From NCBI RefSeq assembly GCF_014639275.1, contig NZ_BMFW01000001.1, forward strand, positions 324,468 through 388,467: 64,000 nt of DNA. Direction: 5' to 3'. Origin of the DNA: Arthrobacter liuii (GTDB lineage: Bacteria; Actinomycetota; Actinomycetes; Actinomycetales; Micrococcaceae). A program made the position numbers and the translations under genes. How positions within the stretch are numbered: position 1 is the stretch's first letter; each line of letters starts with the position of its first letter. Below are positions 53,931 to 63,261 of this stretch, one piece after another. The notes beneath the pieces were generated by a model that saw only the letters and a program-made list of their open reading frames with translations, did no database searches and had not been told where the DNA came from.

Positions 53931-54121
53931 CCTTACCACCTTCTGTATCCCCGTCCATGTGGGATGGACGGGCAGGACTGTTCCCGCCTTCCAGCCTAGC
54001 CAGCCGCAGCGGGAGCGCGGTGGGTCGTTTGGACCCGCCCGCCCACTCTTTGGGACAGAATGCACGGGATGCCCCGCATGCCCTGCCCCAATTGCTTGTG
54101 CGGCCACGCACCGCGGCCCAT

Positions 54122-54152
54122 GCGTTAACTTCTTGACTACAAGAGCTGCGAT
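54122..54152 (+). promoter_or_regulatory. Candidate ROK operator/promoter upstream of the regulator
   Basis: A 31-base segment (GCGTTAA, CTTGAC, ACAA, AGCTG, GAT in order) matches 25 of 31 positions with a second segment at 55383-55413 upstream of the sugar transporter. TTGACT serves as -35, and CAATGT about 17 bases further could be -10. Sharing by the regulator gene and its target operon suggests the regulator's own site. Confidence 0.6.
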
Positions 54153-54169
54153 GGTGCAATGTTCATAGC

Positions 54170-55360
54170 ATGTCCGCAACCCCGCGCTCAACGAGGAGCA
54201 AGCCCAAGAATCCCGGCTCGCAGTCCGCCCTGCGGCAGCTGAACCAGCAGCGGATCATCGAGACCCTGATGGGCGGCCCGTCCACCCAGGCGGAGCTCGC
54301 CCGGCAAACGGGGCTGTCCACCGCCACCGTCTCGAACATCGTCAAAATCATGCTCGATTCCGGCCTGGCGTCCACCGAACCCATCACCAGTTCCGGGCGG
54401 CGGGCACTGAACGTACGGCTGAACAGCAACGGCGCCGTCGCCGTCGGGATCGACTTCGGCCGGCGGCACCTGCGGGTGGTCCTGGCCTCGCTCAGCTACC
54501 ACGTCATTGCCGAAGAATCGGTGATGCTCCCCTTGGGCCACCAGGCGGATGAGGGCATCCAGGCGGCGGTGGCGCTGCTGGAGAAACTGTTGTGGGAAAG
54601 CGGTGTGGAACGCTCCTCGGTGGTGGGTGCCGGCGTCGGCATTCCCGGCCCGATAGACCGTCGGACCGGGACCGTTGCCCAAGGCGCCATCCTTCCGGAA
54701 TGGGTGGGCATCAACATCCTCCAGCACCTTGAGGAAACCTTGAGAATCCCCGTGTTTGTTGACAACGACGCCAACCTCGGCGCCTGGTCGGAGGTGACCT
54801 GGGGGCAGCACTCGGGGGTCAGCAACCTGCTGTTTTTGAAGATTGGCTCGGGCATCGGCGCCGGCCTGATCCTCAACGGAGCCCCCTACTACGGCAACGT
54901 GGGGATCACCGGAGAAATCGGACACGCCACCATCCATGAGCAGGGCCTGGTGTGCCGGTGCGGCAACCGCGGCTGCCTGGAAACCATCGCGTCCACCACC
55001 ACCATGATTGAACTCCTCAGCCGCGGGGAGGACCGGCCACTGACGCCCGCTGACATCGTCCGCAAAGCCCTGAACCGGGACTCTGCCACCCTTCGCGTGG
55101 TGGACGATGCCGGCCTGGCGGTTGGCCGTGCGCTGGGCAACGTGGCCAACCTGATCAACCCCGAGGTCATCGTGGTGGGCGGGCCGCTGGCGGGCCTCGG
55201 AGACATCCTGCTGGACCCCATCCGGAGGGGCCTGATCCGTCACGCAGTTCCGGTTATCGGGGAGACCACCACCCTCACCATGTCCTCGCTGGGCGACCGG
55301 GCAGAGGCCCTCGGCGCCGCCGCTTTGGTCTTCCAGCACGCGGGGATCCGCAAGACGTAG
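54170..55360 (+). CDS. ROK-family transcriptional regulator (NagC/XylR type)
   Basis: A 396-residue sugar-responsive regulator. The N-terminal winged helix (QSALRQLNQQRIIETLMGGP... AELARQTGLSTATVSNIVK; segments) precedes a ROK kinase-like domain with GIDFGRRHLRVVLA, GIPGPIDRRTG, VFVDNDANLGAWSE and the zinc motif GHATIHEQGLVCRCGNRGCLE. It sits directly before a GguA/GguB/ChvE-type importer and shares an upstream repeat with it, so it most likely represses that operon and itself until a monosaccharide binds. Confidence 0.92.
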   Translation: MSATPRSTRSKPKNPGSQSALRQLNQQRIIETLMGGPSTQAELARQTGLSTATVSNIVKIMLDSGLASTEPITSSGRRALNVRLNSNGAVAVGIDFGRRHLRVVLASLSYHVIAEESVMLPLGHQADEGIQAAVALLEKLLWESGVERSSVVGAGVGIPGPIDRRTGTVAQGAILPEWVGINILQHLEETLRIPVFVDNDANLGAWSEVTWGQHSGVSNLLFLKIGSGIGAGLILNGAPYYGNVGITGEIGHATIHEQGLVCRCGNRGCLETIASTTTMIELLSRGEDRPLTPADIVRKALNRDSATLRVVDDAGLAVGRALGNVANLINPEVIVVGGPLAGLGDILLDPIRRGLIRHAVPVIGETTTLTMSSLGDRAEALGAAALVFQHAGIRKT

Positions 55361-55382
55361 ACCATTTCGTTATCCAGCAATT

Positions 55383-55413
55383 GCGTTAAAGACTTGACGA
55401 CAATAGCTGTGAT
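55383..55413 (+). promoter_or_regulatory. Candidate ROK operator/promoter upstream of the sugar ABC operon
   Basis: Second copy of the 31-base motif. TTGACG is a good -35; TTTACT at 55418-55423, 18 bases on, is a plausible -10. It lies 79 bases before the ATPase start in the only gap of the operon. Confidence 0.6.
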
Positions 55414-55491
55414 CCAGTTTACTTTTGGTTCAGACGGCCCTGCGCTTTGCCGGCCGGACAAAGAAGTCATTGCATTGGAGGGTTAGGGCTC

Positions 55492-57051
55492 ATGACGTCC
55501 CAGACCACGCAAACGGATCCGGTCATCCTCGAGATGCGGTCCATCACCAAGGAATTCCCCGGCGTTAAAGCCTTGTCGAACGTGAGCCTCCGGGTAAAGG
55601 CCGGCGAGATCCACGCCATCTGCGGCGAAAACGGCGCCGGTAAGTCCACTCTCATGAAGGTCCTGTCCGGCGTGTACCCGTACGGAAGCTACGACGGCGA
55701 CATCGTCTACCAGGGGCAAGTCCAGCAGTTCCGGGACATCAGGGCCAGCGAGCACGCGGGCATCGTGATCATCCACCAGGAACTGGCGTTGATCCCCGAA
55801 CTGTCCATCACTGAGAACATCTTCCTGGGCAACGAACCCACGAAACGGGGCATCATCGACTGGGGCGAGGCCCGGCTGCGGTCCCTGGACCTGTTGGCGC
55901 GCGTTGGCCTGCGGGACGATCCCGACACCCCCATCAAGGAAATCGGCGTCGGCAAGCAGCAGCTGGTGGAAATCGCCAAGGCGCTGAACAAGTCCGTGAA
56001 GATCCTCATCCTGGACGAGCCCACCGCGGCCCTGAACGAATCCGATTCACAGCACCTGCTGGACCTGATGCTCGGCCTGAAGGCCAAGGGCATCACGTCC
56101 ATCATCATCTCCCACAAGCTCAATGAGATTGAGCAGATCGCCGATTCCATCACCATCATCCGCGACGGCAAATCCATCGAGACGCTGGACGTCAAGAAGG
56201 ACGGCGTGGACGAGGACCGCATTATCAAGGGCATGGTGGGCCGCACGCTGGAGTCCCGGTTCCCGGACCACACCCCCAAGATCGGCGAGGTGTTCTTTGA
56301 GGTCAAGGACTGGACTGTGGGCCACCCTGCCGTCCAGGACCGCCTGGTGTGCAAGGGGTCCAACTTCTATGTCCGCCGGGGCGAAATCGTAGGTTTCGCA
56401 GGGCTCATGGGCGCAGGCCGGACCGAATTGGCCCGTTCCGTGTTCGGCCGCTCTTATGGCCGGTTCATCGATGGCCACGTCTACAAGGACGGCAAGGAGG
56501 TTGTCCTCAAGAACGTCCGCCAAGCCATCGACGCCGGACTGGGCTACGTCACCGAGGACCGCAAGTCCCTGGGCTTGAACCTGCTGGACGACATCAAGAC
56601 CACCACGGTGTCAGCGAACCTGCGCAAGATCAGCCACAACTTCGTGGTGGACCCCAACCAGGAGTTCACGGTGGCCGAGCAGTACCGCAAGTCACTGCGC
56701 ACCAAGACGCCGTCCGTGGAGGAAGGCGTGGCCAAGCTGTCCGGCGGCAACCAGCAGAAGGTGGTCCTGGCGAAGTGGATGTTCACCGACCCCGACCTGC
56801 TGATCCTGGATGAACCCACCCGCGGCATCGACGTTGGAGCCAAGTACGAGATCTACGGAATCATCCAGCAGCTGGCCAACCAAGGCAAGGGAGTCATCGT
56901 TATCTCCTCCGAACTGCCGGAACTCCTGGGCCTGTCCGACCGCATCTACACCATCTTCGAAGGCGCCATCACCGGTGTCCTGAACAAAGACGAGGCCAGC
57001 CAGGAAAGCCTGATGAAGCTGATGACCTCCGCCACCCGAAAAGCCGCCTGA
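55492..57051 (+). CDS. gguA: Multiple-monosaccharide ABC transporter ATPase (GguA/MmsA-like)
   Basis: A 519-residue duplicated ABC protein. Domain 1: [60 protein letters not shown]. Domain 2: [49 protein letters not shown]. The [10 protein letters not shown] and NFYVRRGEI segments are typical of GguA. With GguB and ChvE-like subunits it imports sugars such as xylose, arabinose, galactose or glucose; the exact set is not visible. ATG 55492 has GGAGGG upstream. First gene of the operon. Confidence 0.9.
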   Translation: MTSQTTQTDPVILEMRSITKEFPGVKALSNVSLRVKAGEIHAICGENGAGKSTLMKVLSGVYPYGSYDGDIVYQGQVQQFRDIRASEHAGIVIIHQELALIPELSITENIFLGNEPTKRGIIDWGEARLRSLDLLARVGLRDDPDTPIKEIGVGKQQLVEIAKALNKSVKILILDEPTAALNESDSQHLLDLMLGLKAKGITSIIISHKLNEIEQIADSITIIRDGKSIETLDVKKDGVDEDRIIKGMVGRTLESRFPDHTPKIGEVFFEVKDWTVGHPAVQDRLVCKGSNFYVRRGEIVGFAGLMGAGRTELARSVFGRSYGRFIDGHVYKDGKEVVLKNVRQAIDAGLGYVTEDRKSLGLNLLDDIKTTTVSANLRKISHNFVVDPNQEFTVAEQYRKSLRTKTPSVEEGVAKLSGGNQQKVVLAKWMFTDPDLLILDEPTRGIDVGAKYEIYGIIQQLANQGKGVIVISSELPELLGLSDRIYTIFEGAITGVLNKDEASQESLMKLMTSATRKAA

Positions 57052-57095
57052 CCCTCTGGCCCCTCCAGAACCTTCCGGACACAAGGACTGACACC

Positions 57096-58379
57096 ATGAA
57101 CGCCCTCAAAAAGCTGTTTGGCGGCAACACCCGCCAATTCGGCATGATCTTCGCCCTGGTGGCCCTGATCATCTTCTTCCAGTTCGCCACCGACGGCCGG
57201 ACCCTGACCCCCGGCAACGTCATCAACCTGTTCAACGGCAACTCATACATCCTGATCCTGGCCATCGGCATGGTGCTGGTGATTATCGCCGGCCACATCG
57301 ACCTCTCGGTCGGATCAGTCGCCGCATTCGTCGGCGTCACGGTTGCCCTGGCCCTCCGCGACTGGGGCATCCCCTGGTGGGCCGGCGTCCTGCTGGGCCT
57401 GGCGCTCGGTGCCGTGATCGGCGCCTGGCAAGGCTGGTGGACAGCCTATGTTGGCATCCCCGCCTTCATCGTGACCCTGGCCGGTATGCTCCTCTTCCGC
57501 GGCTTCAACCAGTTCGTGGGCAAGTCCAACACCATCCCGGTGCCAGTTGAGTTCCAGTACATTGGCTCCGGCTACCTCCCCGAGGTGGGGCCCGACACCG
57601 GCTACAACAACCTCACGGTGCTGCTGGGCCTCGCCGCCGCCGCGTTCGTCGTGTGGGGGGAGCTCCGCTCCCGGGCAAGGGCCAAGGCGCTGGGTGCCGA
57701 GGTTCCCGAAACGTGGGTGACGGTACTGAAGCTGGTGCTCATCTGCGCCGCCATCCTTTACGCCACCTACCTGTTCGCCACCGGCCGCCCCGGCACCTCC
57801 TTCCCCATCCCCGGCCTCATCCTGGCCGTGCTGGTGCTCCTCTACGGCTTCATCTCCTCACGCACCATCCTGGGCCGCCACGTCTACGCAGTGGGCGGCA
57901 ACCGCCACGCAGCCGAACTCTCCGGCGTGCAGTCCAAGAAGGTCAACTTCCTGGTCATGATGAACATGTCCATCCTGGCCGGCCTTGCCGGCATGATCTT
58001 CGTGGCCCGCTCCACCGCCTCAGGACCGTTCGACGGCGTGGGCTGGGAACTGGACGCCATCGCGGCAGTCTTCATCGGCGGCGCGGCCGTCACCGGCGGT
58101 GTAGGCACCGTGGTCGGGTCCATCATCGGTGGCCTGGTCATGGCAGTGCTCAACAACGGCCTCCAGCTCCTGGGCGTCGGCGCGGACCTCACCCAGATCA
58201 TCAAGGGCCTGGTGCTCCTGATCGCCGTCGCTTTCGACGTCTACAACAAGACCCAGGGCAAGCGCTCAATCATCGGCCTGCTGACCAGGAACTTCAACCG
58301 TCCCGGCGCAGGTCCCAGCGGCCCCACCCAGCCCGACGAAACAACCTCCACCAAGGAAGCGATCGCCAGGGAAGCCTGA
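57096..58379 (+). CDS. gguB: Multiple-monosaccharide ABC transporter permease (GguB-like)
   Basis: A 427-residue membrane protein with about ten helices and the sugar-permease hallmarks VLVIIAGHIDLSVGSVAAFVGV and GRHVYAVGGNRHAAELSGV. The gguB-type insertion between helices (GSGYLPEVGPDTGYNN, and the ELRSRARAKALGAEVPE cytoplasmic loop) distinguishes it from shorter RbsC-like permeases. The last 25 residues are hydrophilic. It follows the ATPase by 44 bases. Confidence 0.9.
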   Translation: MNALKKLFGGNTRQFGMIFALVALIIFFQFATDGRTLTPGNVINLFNGNSYILILAIGMVLVIIAGHIDLSVGSVAAFVGVTVALALRDWGIPWWAGVLLGLALGAVIGAWQGWWTAYVGIPAFIVTLAGMLLFRGFNQFVGKSNTIPVPVEFQYIGSGYLPEVGPDTGYNNLTVLLGLAAAAFVVWGELRSRARAKALGAEVPETWVTVLKLVLICAAILYATYLFATGRPGTSFPIPGLILAVLVLLYGFISSRTILGRHVYAVGGNRHAAELSGVQSKKVNFLVMMNMSILAGLAGMIFVARSTASGPFDGVGWELDAIAAVFIGGAAVTGGVGTVVGSIIGGLVMAVLNNGLQLLGVGADLTQIIKGLVLLIAVAFDVYNKTQGKRSIIGLLTRNFNRPGAGPSGPTQPDETTSTKEAIAREA

Positions 58380-58429
58380 AGTTTGCAACCTGAATACTGT
58401 TCCCATCACACAAAGAAAGAGAACCAATA

Positions 58430-59524
58430 ATGCGAATGTTTGGTAAAGCAGGAAAGGCCGCAGCGGTTGCTGCCATCGCAGCACTGGCGCTGACGGGCTG
58501 TGGACGCTCGGAGCCCTCCGGTGGTTCCAGCGGCAGCGCAGCAGGGTTCCCCCAGAACTCCTCCATCGGTGTCGCCCTTCCGCAGAAGACCAGTGAAAAC
58601 TGGGTGCTCGCCGAAAAGCTGTTCAATGACGGCCTCAACGGTGCCGGGTTCAAGGCTGACGTCCAGTTCGCCAACGGCGGCGTCTCGGAGCAGCAGAACC
58701 AGATCAGCGCCATGGTCACCAAGGGTGCCAAGGTCATCATCGTGGGTGCCATTGACGGCTCCCAGCTGGGTACCCAGCTCAAGCAGGCCAAGGACGCCGG
58801 CGCCACGGTCATCGCCTACGACCGCCTCCTGCTGAACACGGACAACGTGGACTACTACGTGGCCTATGACAACTTCAAGGTCGGCGTGCTCCAGGGCCAG
58901 GCCCTGCTGGACGGCATGAAGGCGAAGAAGCCCACTGGTCCATACAACATCGAACTGTTCGCCGGTTCCCCCGACGACGCCAACGCCAAGGTGTTCTTCA
59001 ACGGTGCCATGAGCGTCCTGAAGCCCAAGATCGACGACGGCACCCTGAAGGTCGTCTCCGGGCAGAACAGCTTCGAGCAGGCCGTGACCCAGGGCTGGAA
59101 GGCCGAAAACGCCCAGCGGCGCATGGACACCCTGCTCAGCGGCAGCTACACCAGCGCAAACCTGGACGGCGTCCTTTCCCCCAACGACACCCTGGCCCGC
59201 GCAATCCTGACCTCGGTCAAGGCTGCCGGCAAGCCGATCCCGGTGGTCACCGGCCAGGACTCCGAGGTTGAGTCGGTCAAGTCGATCATGGCAGGCGAGC
59301 AGTACTCCACCATCAACAAGGACACCCGCAAGCTGGTTGAGCACGCCATCACCATGGTCAAGGACCTGCAGGCCGGCAAGAAGCCTGAGGTCAACGACGA
59401 CAAGTCCTACAACAACGGCAACAAGGTGGTTCCCGCCTACCTGCTGGAGCCGGTCATCGTGACCTCCGCCAACGTCAAGACGGCCTACACGGACGATCCC
59501 GTACTCGGCCCGATCACCAAGTAG
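58430..59524 (+). CDS. chvE: Sugar-binding lipoprotein (ChvE-like)
   Basis: A 364-residue periplasmic-binding-type receptor. The signal sequence ends in LALTGC, giving a lipid-anchored protein. ChvE-family segments: SSIGVALPQKTSENWVLAEKLF, VIIVGAIDGSQLGTQLKQAKDAGATVIAYDRLLLNT (segments), ELFAGSPDDANAKVFFNGAM and VVTGQDSEVESVKSIMAGEQYSTI. It is the last gene of the importer. Gene order ATPase-permease-receptor differs from chvE-gguA-gguB of rhizobia. Confidence 0.9.
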   Translation: MRMFGKAGKAAAVAAIAALALTGCGRSEPSGGSSGSAAGFPQNSSIGVALPQKTSENWVLAEKLFNDGLNGAGFKADVQFANGGVSEQQNQISAMVTKGAKVIIVGAIDGSQLGTQLKQAKDAGATVIAYDRLLLNTDNVDYYVAYDNFKVGVLQGQALLDGMKAKKPTGPYNIELFAGSPDDANAKVFFNGAMSVLKPKIDDGTLKVVSGQNSFEQAVTQGWKAENAQRRMDTLLSGSYTSANLDGVLSPNDTLARAILTSVKAAGKPIPVVTGQDSEVESVKSIMAGEQYSTINKDTRKLVEHAITMVKDLQAGKKPEVNDDKSYNNGNKVVPAYLLEPVIVTSANVKTAYTDDPVLGPITK

Positions 59525-59558
59525 CACCAGTAGAAACAGCCGGGGCCAACCCGGCAAC

Positions 59559-59592
59559 AGGAAAGCCCGGTCCCATGGGACCGGGCTTTCCT
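59559..59592 (+). terminator. Terminator after the sugar importer operon
   Basis: The 34-base segment is a perfect palindrome (17-base arms meeting at CATG), 35 bases after the receptor stop. The right arm ends in CTTTCCT. Confidence 0.8.
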
Positions 59593-59721
59593 GCGTCCCG
59601 GCTCACCAGCAACGCCCTTCACAGGCCAGACACAGGCCCGGCCGGATTCCCGCACAGGGTGTCCGGCGAGGGTTGATGCGAAGCCGGCCCTCCGCGCCGG
59701 CCCTTGAGTCATAGGAGTAAC

Positions 59722-61173
59722 GTGAGCGTCCTTGCCAGAAGCGTAGGCAATGCCTTCAGAAACAAGGTCCGCACCGCAGCTGTTGTCGCGGTGCTGGCCG
59801 TCGCTATTGGCCTTGCCCTGGCCATGCTGGTGGCCAACCAGGCCGTCGGGGCGAAAGTCCAGGAGCTCAACGCTTCCGTGGGCACGGTCCTGACCGTCAA
59901 CCCTGCCGGCGGGCAAGGCTTCGAGGGCGGCGGTGAGCCGCTCACCGCCGGCCAGGCAGCCACCGCCGCCGCCGTGCCCAACGTCAGTGCCGTCGTCGGG
60001 ACCTCAACGCTGCGGCTGCGGAACGCGGCTGCTGCCGCCGCACAAACGGCCCAGGCAGGACAGACAGGACAGCCAGGGCCCGGCGGCCAAACCGGACAGG
60101 CCGGCCCCGGCGGCCAGGCGGCGCCCACACTGACCACCAGCCTGACCGCGGCGGTGGATGCCGGCACCCTCGGCAACCGCAACCAGCAGGCCAACGGAAC
60201 CACGGGCTCCACCGGAACCACCCAGCAACCGGTCCGCTCCCTGCCCATCACCGCCACCGGAATCGGCGCCGAAGTGGACAACACGGGCAAGGCACTGAAC
60301 ATCACGCAGGGTTCCGGGCTCGGCGACTACTCGGCGGCATCCACCGGCGCGCTGCTTGGAACCACCCTGGCCGAGAAGAACAACCTCACCATCGGCTCCA
60401 CGTTCACCATCAACGACCAGACCTACACGGTTTCCGGTTTGTTCGACGCCGGCACCGCCTTCGGTAACAACGCCGTGTACGTCACCCTCCCCACCGCCCA
60501 GACCCTCGCCGGGACACCGGGTGAGCTGTCAAGCATGATCGTCACGGTCAACTCGATGGACAACGTCGCCGCCACCAAGGCGGCGCTGCAGTCCGCGCTG
60601 GGCACCGACAAGGCCGACGTCACCCAGGGCCAGAACCTGCAGACCGCCGTCAGCTCCCTGGACAGCGTCAAGAACATCTCCTTTATCGCCTTCATCGCAG
60701 CCCTGGGCACCGCCGGCCTGATCATCCTGCTCATCATGGTGATGCTGGTCCGCGAGCGCCGCCGCGAAATCGGTGTCCTGAAGGCCATCGGGGCACCCAA
60801 CCGCACCATCGGCCTGCAGTTCGTCCTCGAAGCCCTGGTCCTTGCGGCCCTGGGCAGCGCAGTGGGCGCGGCCATCGCATCGTTCGCCAGTGGCGGCATC
60901 GCCTCTGCGCTGATCAGCAGCAACACCACCACCACAACCACTACGGGCCGTGGCTTCCCCGGCGGCGCCGGCGGTGGAGGGGGCTTCCCGGGCGGCCAGG
61001 GTGGACCGTTTGGCGGCGCCTCCCAGCTACTTAGCTCGGTGACGGCGAGCGCATCCCCCGGAGTCATCGCCGGTGGCATAGCTGCGGTGTTCGGCGTCGC
61101 CATTATCGGCGCCTTGGTTCCCGCGCTGCTCACTGCACGCATCCGTCCCATCGAAGTCCTGCGAGGAGAATAG
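59722..61173 (+). CDS. MacB/FtsX-type ABC transporter permease with glycine-rich loops
   Basis: A 483-residue permease with four membrane helices. Helix 1 (TAAVVAVLAVAIGLALAMLV) is followed by a large extracytoplasmic domain with MacB-PCD features, including DVTQGQNLQTAVSSLD. Helix 2 precedes the cytoplasmic MVRERRREIGVLKAIGAPNRTI. Unusual inserts are a Gly/Gln/Pro-rich stretch near residues 112-140 and a Thr6-then-Gly-rich loop near residues 403-432 between helices 3 and 4, both outside. The GTG at 59722 has AGGAG four bases upstream. Pairs with the ATPase gene two bases downstream. Confidence 0.88.
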   Translation: MSVLARSVGNAFRNKVRTAAVVAVLAVAIGLALAMLVANQAVGAKVQELNASVGTVLTVNPAGGQGFEGGGEPLTAGQAATAAAVPNVSAVVGTSTLRLRNAAAAAAQTAQAGQTGQPGPGGQTGQAGPGGQAAPTLTTSLTAAVDAGTLGNRNQQANGTTGSTGTTQQPVRSLPITATGIGAEVDNTGKALNITQGSGLGDYSAASTGALLGTTLAEKNNLTIGSTFTINDQTYTVSGLFDAGTAFGNNAVYVTLPTAQTLAGTPGELSSMIVTVNSMDNVAATKAALQSALGTDKADVTQGQNLQTAVSSLDSVKNISFIAFIAALGTAGLIILLIMVMLVRERRREIGVLKAIGAPNRTIGLQFVLEALVLAALGSAVGAAIASFASGGIASALISSNTTTTTTTGRGFPGGAGGGGGFPGGQGGPFGGASQLLSSVTASASPGVIAGGIAAVFGVAIIGALVPALLTARIRPIEVLRGE

Positions 61174-61175
61174 CC

Positions 61176-61880
61176 ATGATTGAAGTCAAGAACCTGGTCC
61201 GCACCTTCAAGTCGGGCGACCGCACCATCAAGCCGGTCAACGACGTCAGCTTCGAGCTGGAGCAGGGCACGCTGGCCTCGATCGTCGGGAAGAGCGGCAG
61301 CGGCAAGAGCACACTGTTGTCCCTCCTGGGTGCGCTGGACAAGCCCACCGGCGGAGACGTCGTCGTGGACGGCGTCAGCCTGGCAAGCCTCCCCGACAGC
61401 AAGCTGACGGAGTACCGCCGGCGGGACATCGGGTTCGTGTTCCAGCAGTTCAACCTGATCCCCAACCTGTCCGCCGTAGACAATGTCATGCTACCCATGG
61501 AATTCGCAGGGCTCCGGAAGGCGGACCGGCTGCAGCGCGCCAGGGACTTGCTGGAACAGGTCCAGCTGGATCCGTCCAAGCACGAGCGGCGCATCAACAG
61601 GCTCTCGGGCGGCGAGCAGCAGCGCGTTGCGATTGCCCGGGCCCTTGCCAACGAACCCAAGCTCATCCTGGCCGACGAGCCCACCGGGAACCTGGACGAA
61701 CAGACCGGCGACCACATCATCGAGCTCCTCAGCTCCCTGAGCCGGAACCACAACACCACCATCCTGGTGGTCACCCATGACAGGGTCCTCGCGAACAAGA
61801 CCGACCGCCGGTTCCGCCTGCAGCAGGGCAAGCTGACGGAGGAGCCGGTCCGCGGCCGGGCTGTGGCCGCGACCGCCTGA
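61176..61880 (+). CDS. ABC transporter ATPase (MacB/LolD type)
   Basis: A 234-residue ATPase with Walker A GKSGSGKSTLLSLLGALD, signature RLSGGEQQRVAIARALANEP and Walker B LILADEPTGNLDEQTG, the classical LolD/MacB block. It drives the upstream permease, a mechanotransmission-type system; substrates of related systems include lipoproteins, peptides and antibiotics. It is followed by a terminator hairpin. Confidence 0.93.
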   Translation: MIEVKNLVRTFKSGDRTIKPVNDVSFELEQGTLASIVGKSGSGKSTLLSLLGALDKPTGGDVVVDGVSLASLPDSKLTEYRRRDIGFVFQQFNLIPNLSAVDNVMLPMEFAGLRKADRLQRARDLLEQVQLDPSKHERRINRLSGGEQQRVAIARALANEPKLILADEPTGNLDEQTGDHIIELLSSLSRNHNTTILVVTHDRVLANKTDRRFRLQQGKLTEEPVRGRAVAATA

Positions 61881-61889
61881 CGCGCAAAG

Positions 61890-61930
61890 GGGCCAATGGC
61901 GGGGGCTACGCTCCCGCCATTGGCCCTCTT
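61890..61930 (+). terminator. Terminator after the MacB-type exporter
   Basis: Arms 61890-61903 and 61913-61926 form a perfect 14-bp hairpin, nine bases after the stop, followed by TCTT. Confidence 0.75.
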
Positions 61931-61985
61931 CGCACCCACGCGAAGTTTCCCGCCCCTTCCGCTCCGCTGTGACAGGATGGCAGCT

Positions 61986-63056
61986 ATGACTGCTCCCATC
62001 GCCACACCGTGGCTTTCCAGCCAACCTGACCAGGATCCCCGGTCAGCCACCGGAGCTCCCCTGCGCTGGGGAATCATTGCAACAGGCAGCATCGCCCGCG
62101 CCGTCTCGGAAGACCTCGCGCTGCTTGAGGATGCCGAGCTGTACGCGGTCAGTTCCCGGACGCAGGACACCGCTGATGCCTTTGCCGTGGCCTATGACTT
62201 CGCAAAGGCCTACGGGGACGACGGCGGTGTCCCCGGCTACCAGCAGCTGCTCGCCGATGACGCGGTGGATATCGTCTACGTGGCCACCCCGCATGCCCAG
62301 CACCACGAAATGGTCCTCGCAGCCCTCAACGCCGGCAAGCACGTGCTTTGCGAGAAGGCTTTCACCATCAACGCCCGGGAAGCGGCAGAACTCATCGACG
62401 TTGCACGCAGCCGAAGACTCTTCCTGATGGAGGCGGTCTGGAGCAGGTTCCTGCCCTCGATGCAGCGCGCTTTCGAGATCGCGGCTTCCGGTGAACTGGG
62501 CGACATTCACTGGATCACCGCAGACCTGGGCTTCCCGGCGCCGTACTCCCCTACTGCCAGGCTGTGGGCCCGGAAAGACGGCGGAGGTGCCTTGCTGGAT
62601 CTGTCCGTCTACCCGCTCCTCTGGGCACTCGGCACCCTTGGTTTTCCGCAGACCGTCAGCGCCACGGGCTTTGTCAACGACGACGGGGTGGATGCACAAA
62701 ATGCCATGACCCTTGGCTACGGCCACGCGGCCCAGGTCCAGCTCACCTCTTCCCTCCTGGCCCACGGACCCCGCACTGCCACCGTCGCCGGAAACCTTGG
62801 TTTCCTGCAGAGCGTGGGGTCCATCAACAACCCCCGCGAACTCGTCATCACCCGGGGGTGGGAAGAGCGGCGGACCGAAACCTTCGACGTGGTGGGCAAG
62901 GGCTACGCCTACGAGTTGCGCGAGGTGATGCGGTGCGTCCAGCACGGGCTGACGGAAAGTCCGGTCATGCCCCTTGAGGACACGTTGAACACCATGCGCC
63001 TTTTCGACGGTGTTCGGGCCCAGCTCGGCGTGAGTTACCCCAACGACAGGCACTAG
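61986..63056 (+). CDS. Gfo/Idh/MocA-family oxidoreductase
   Basis: A 356-residue NAD(P)-dependent sugar oxidoreductase. The cofactor fold is LRWGIIATGSIARAVSEDL; VDIVYVATPHAQHHEMVLAALNAGKHVLCEKAF (segments) contains the conserved EK-P-type motif with Lys. GALLDLSVYPLLWAL carries the catalytic-region histidine replaced by Tyr/Leu context, so substrate is uncertain. The ATG at 61986 is preferred; another ATG nine bases upstream is possible. A CAGGAT box lies ten bases before, suggesting a short or absent leader. Confidence 0.87.
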   Translation: MTAPIATPWLSSQPDQDPRSATGAPLRWGIIATGSIARAVSEDLALLEDAELYAVSSRTQDTADAFAVAYDFAKAYGDDGGVPGYQQLLADDAVDIVYVATPHAQHHEMVLAALNAGKHVLCEKAFTINAREAAELIDVARSRRLFLMEAVWSRFLPSMQRAFEIAASGELGDIHWITADLGFPAPYSPTARLWARKDGGGALLDLSVYPLLWALGTLGFPQTVSATGFVNDDGVDAQNAMTLGYGHAAQVQLTSSLLAHGPRTATVAGNLGFLQSVGSINNPRELVITRGWEERRTETFDVVGKGYAYELREVMRCVQHGLTESPVMPLEDTLNTMRLFDGVRAQLGVSYPNDRH

Positions 63057-63261
63057 ACGACGCCGCAAGGGGGGACCACGACGGCGGTATTGCCGCTTTC
63101 TAGGGGTGGCAAGAATGTGACTGCTTTCCATTGCCGTTGACGCATCTCGTGCGTGTTTCGCACCTTTTGTAAAATCCCTTTAGCGAAGTCTGGACTTCCG
63201 GCAATATGCGGTCTTAGGCTTTAGCCACCATTGAATGCACCGGTCACTGGGGGTGGTATGC

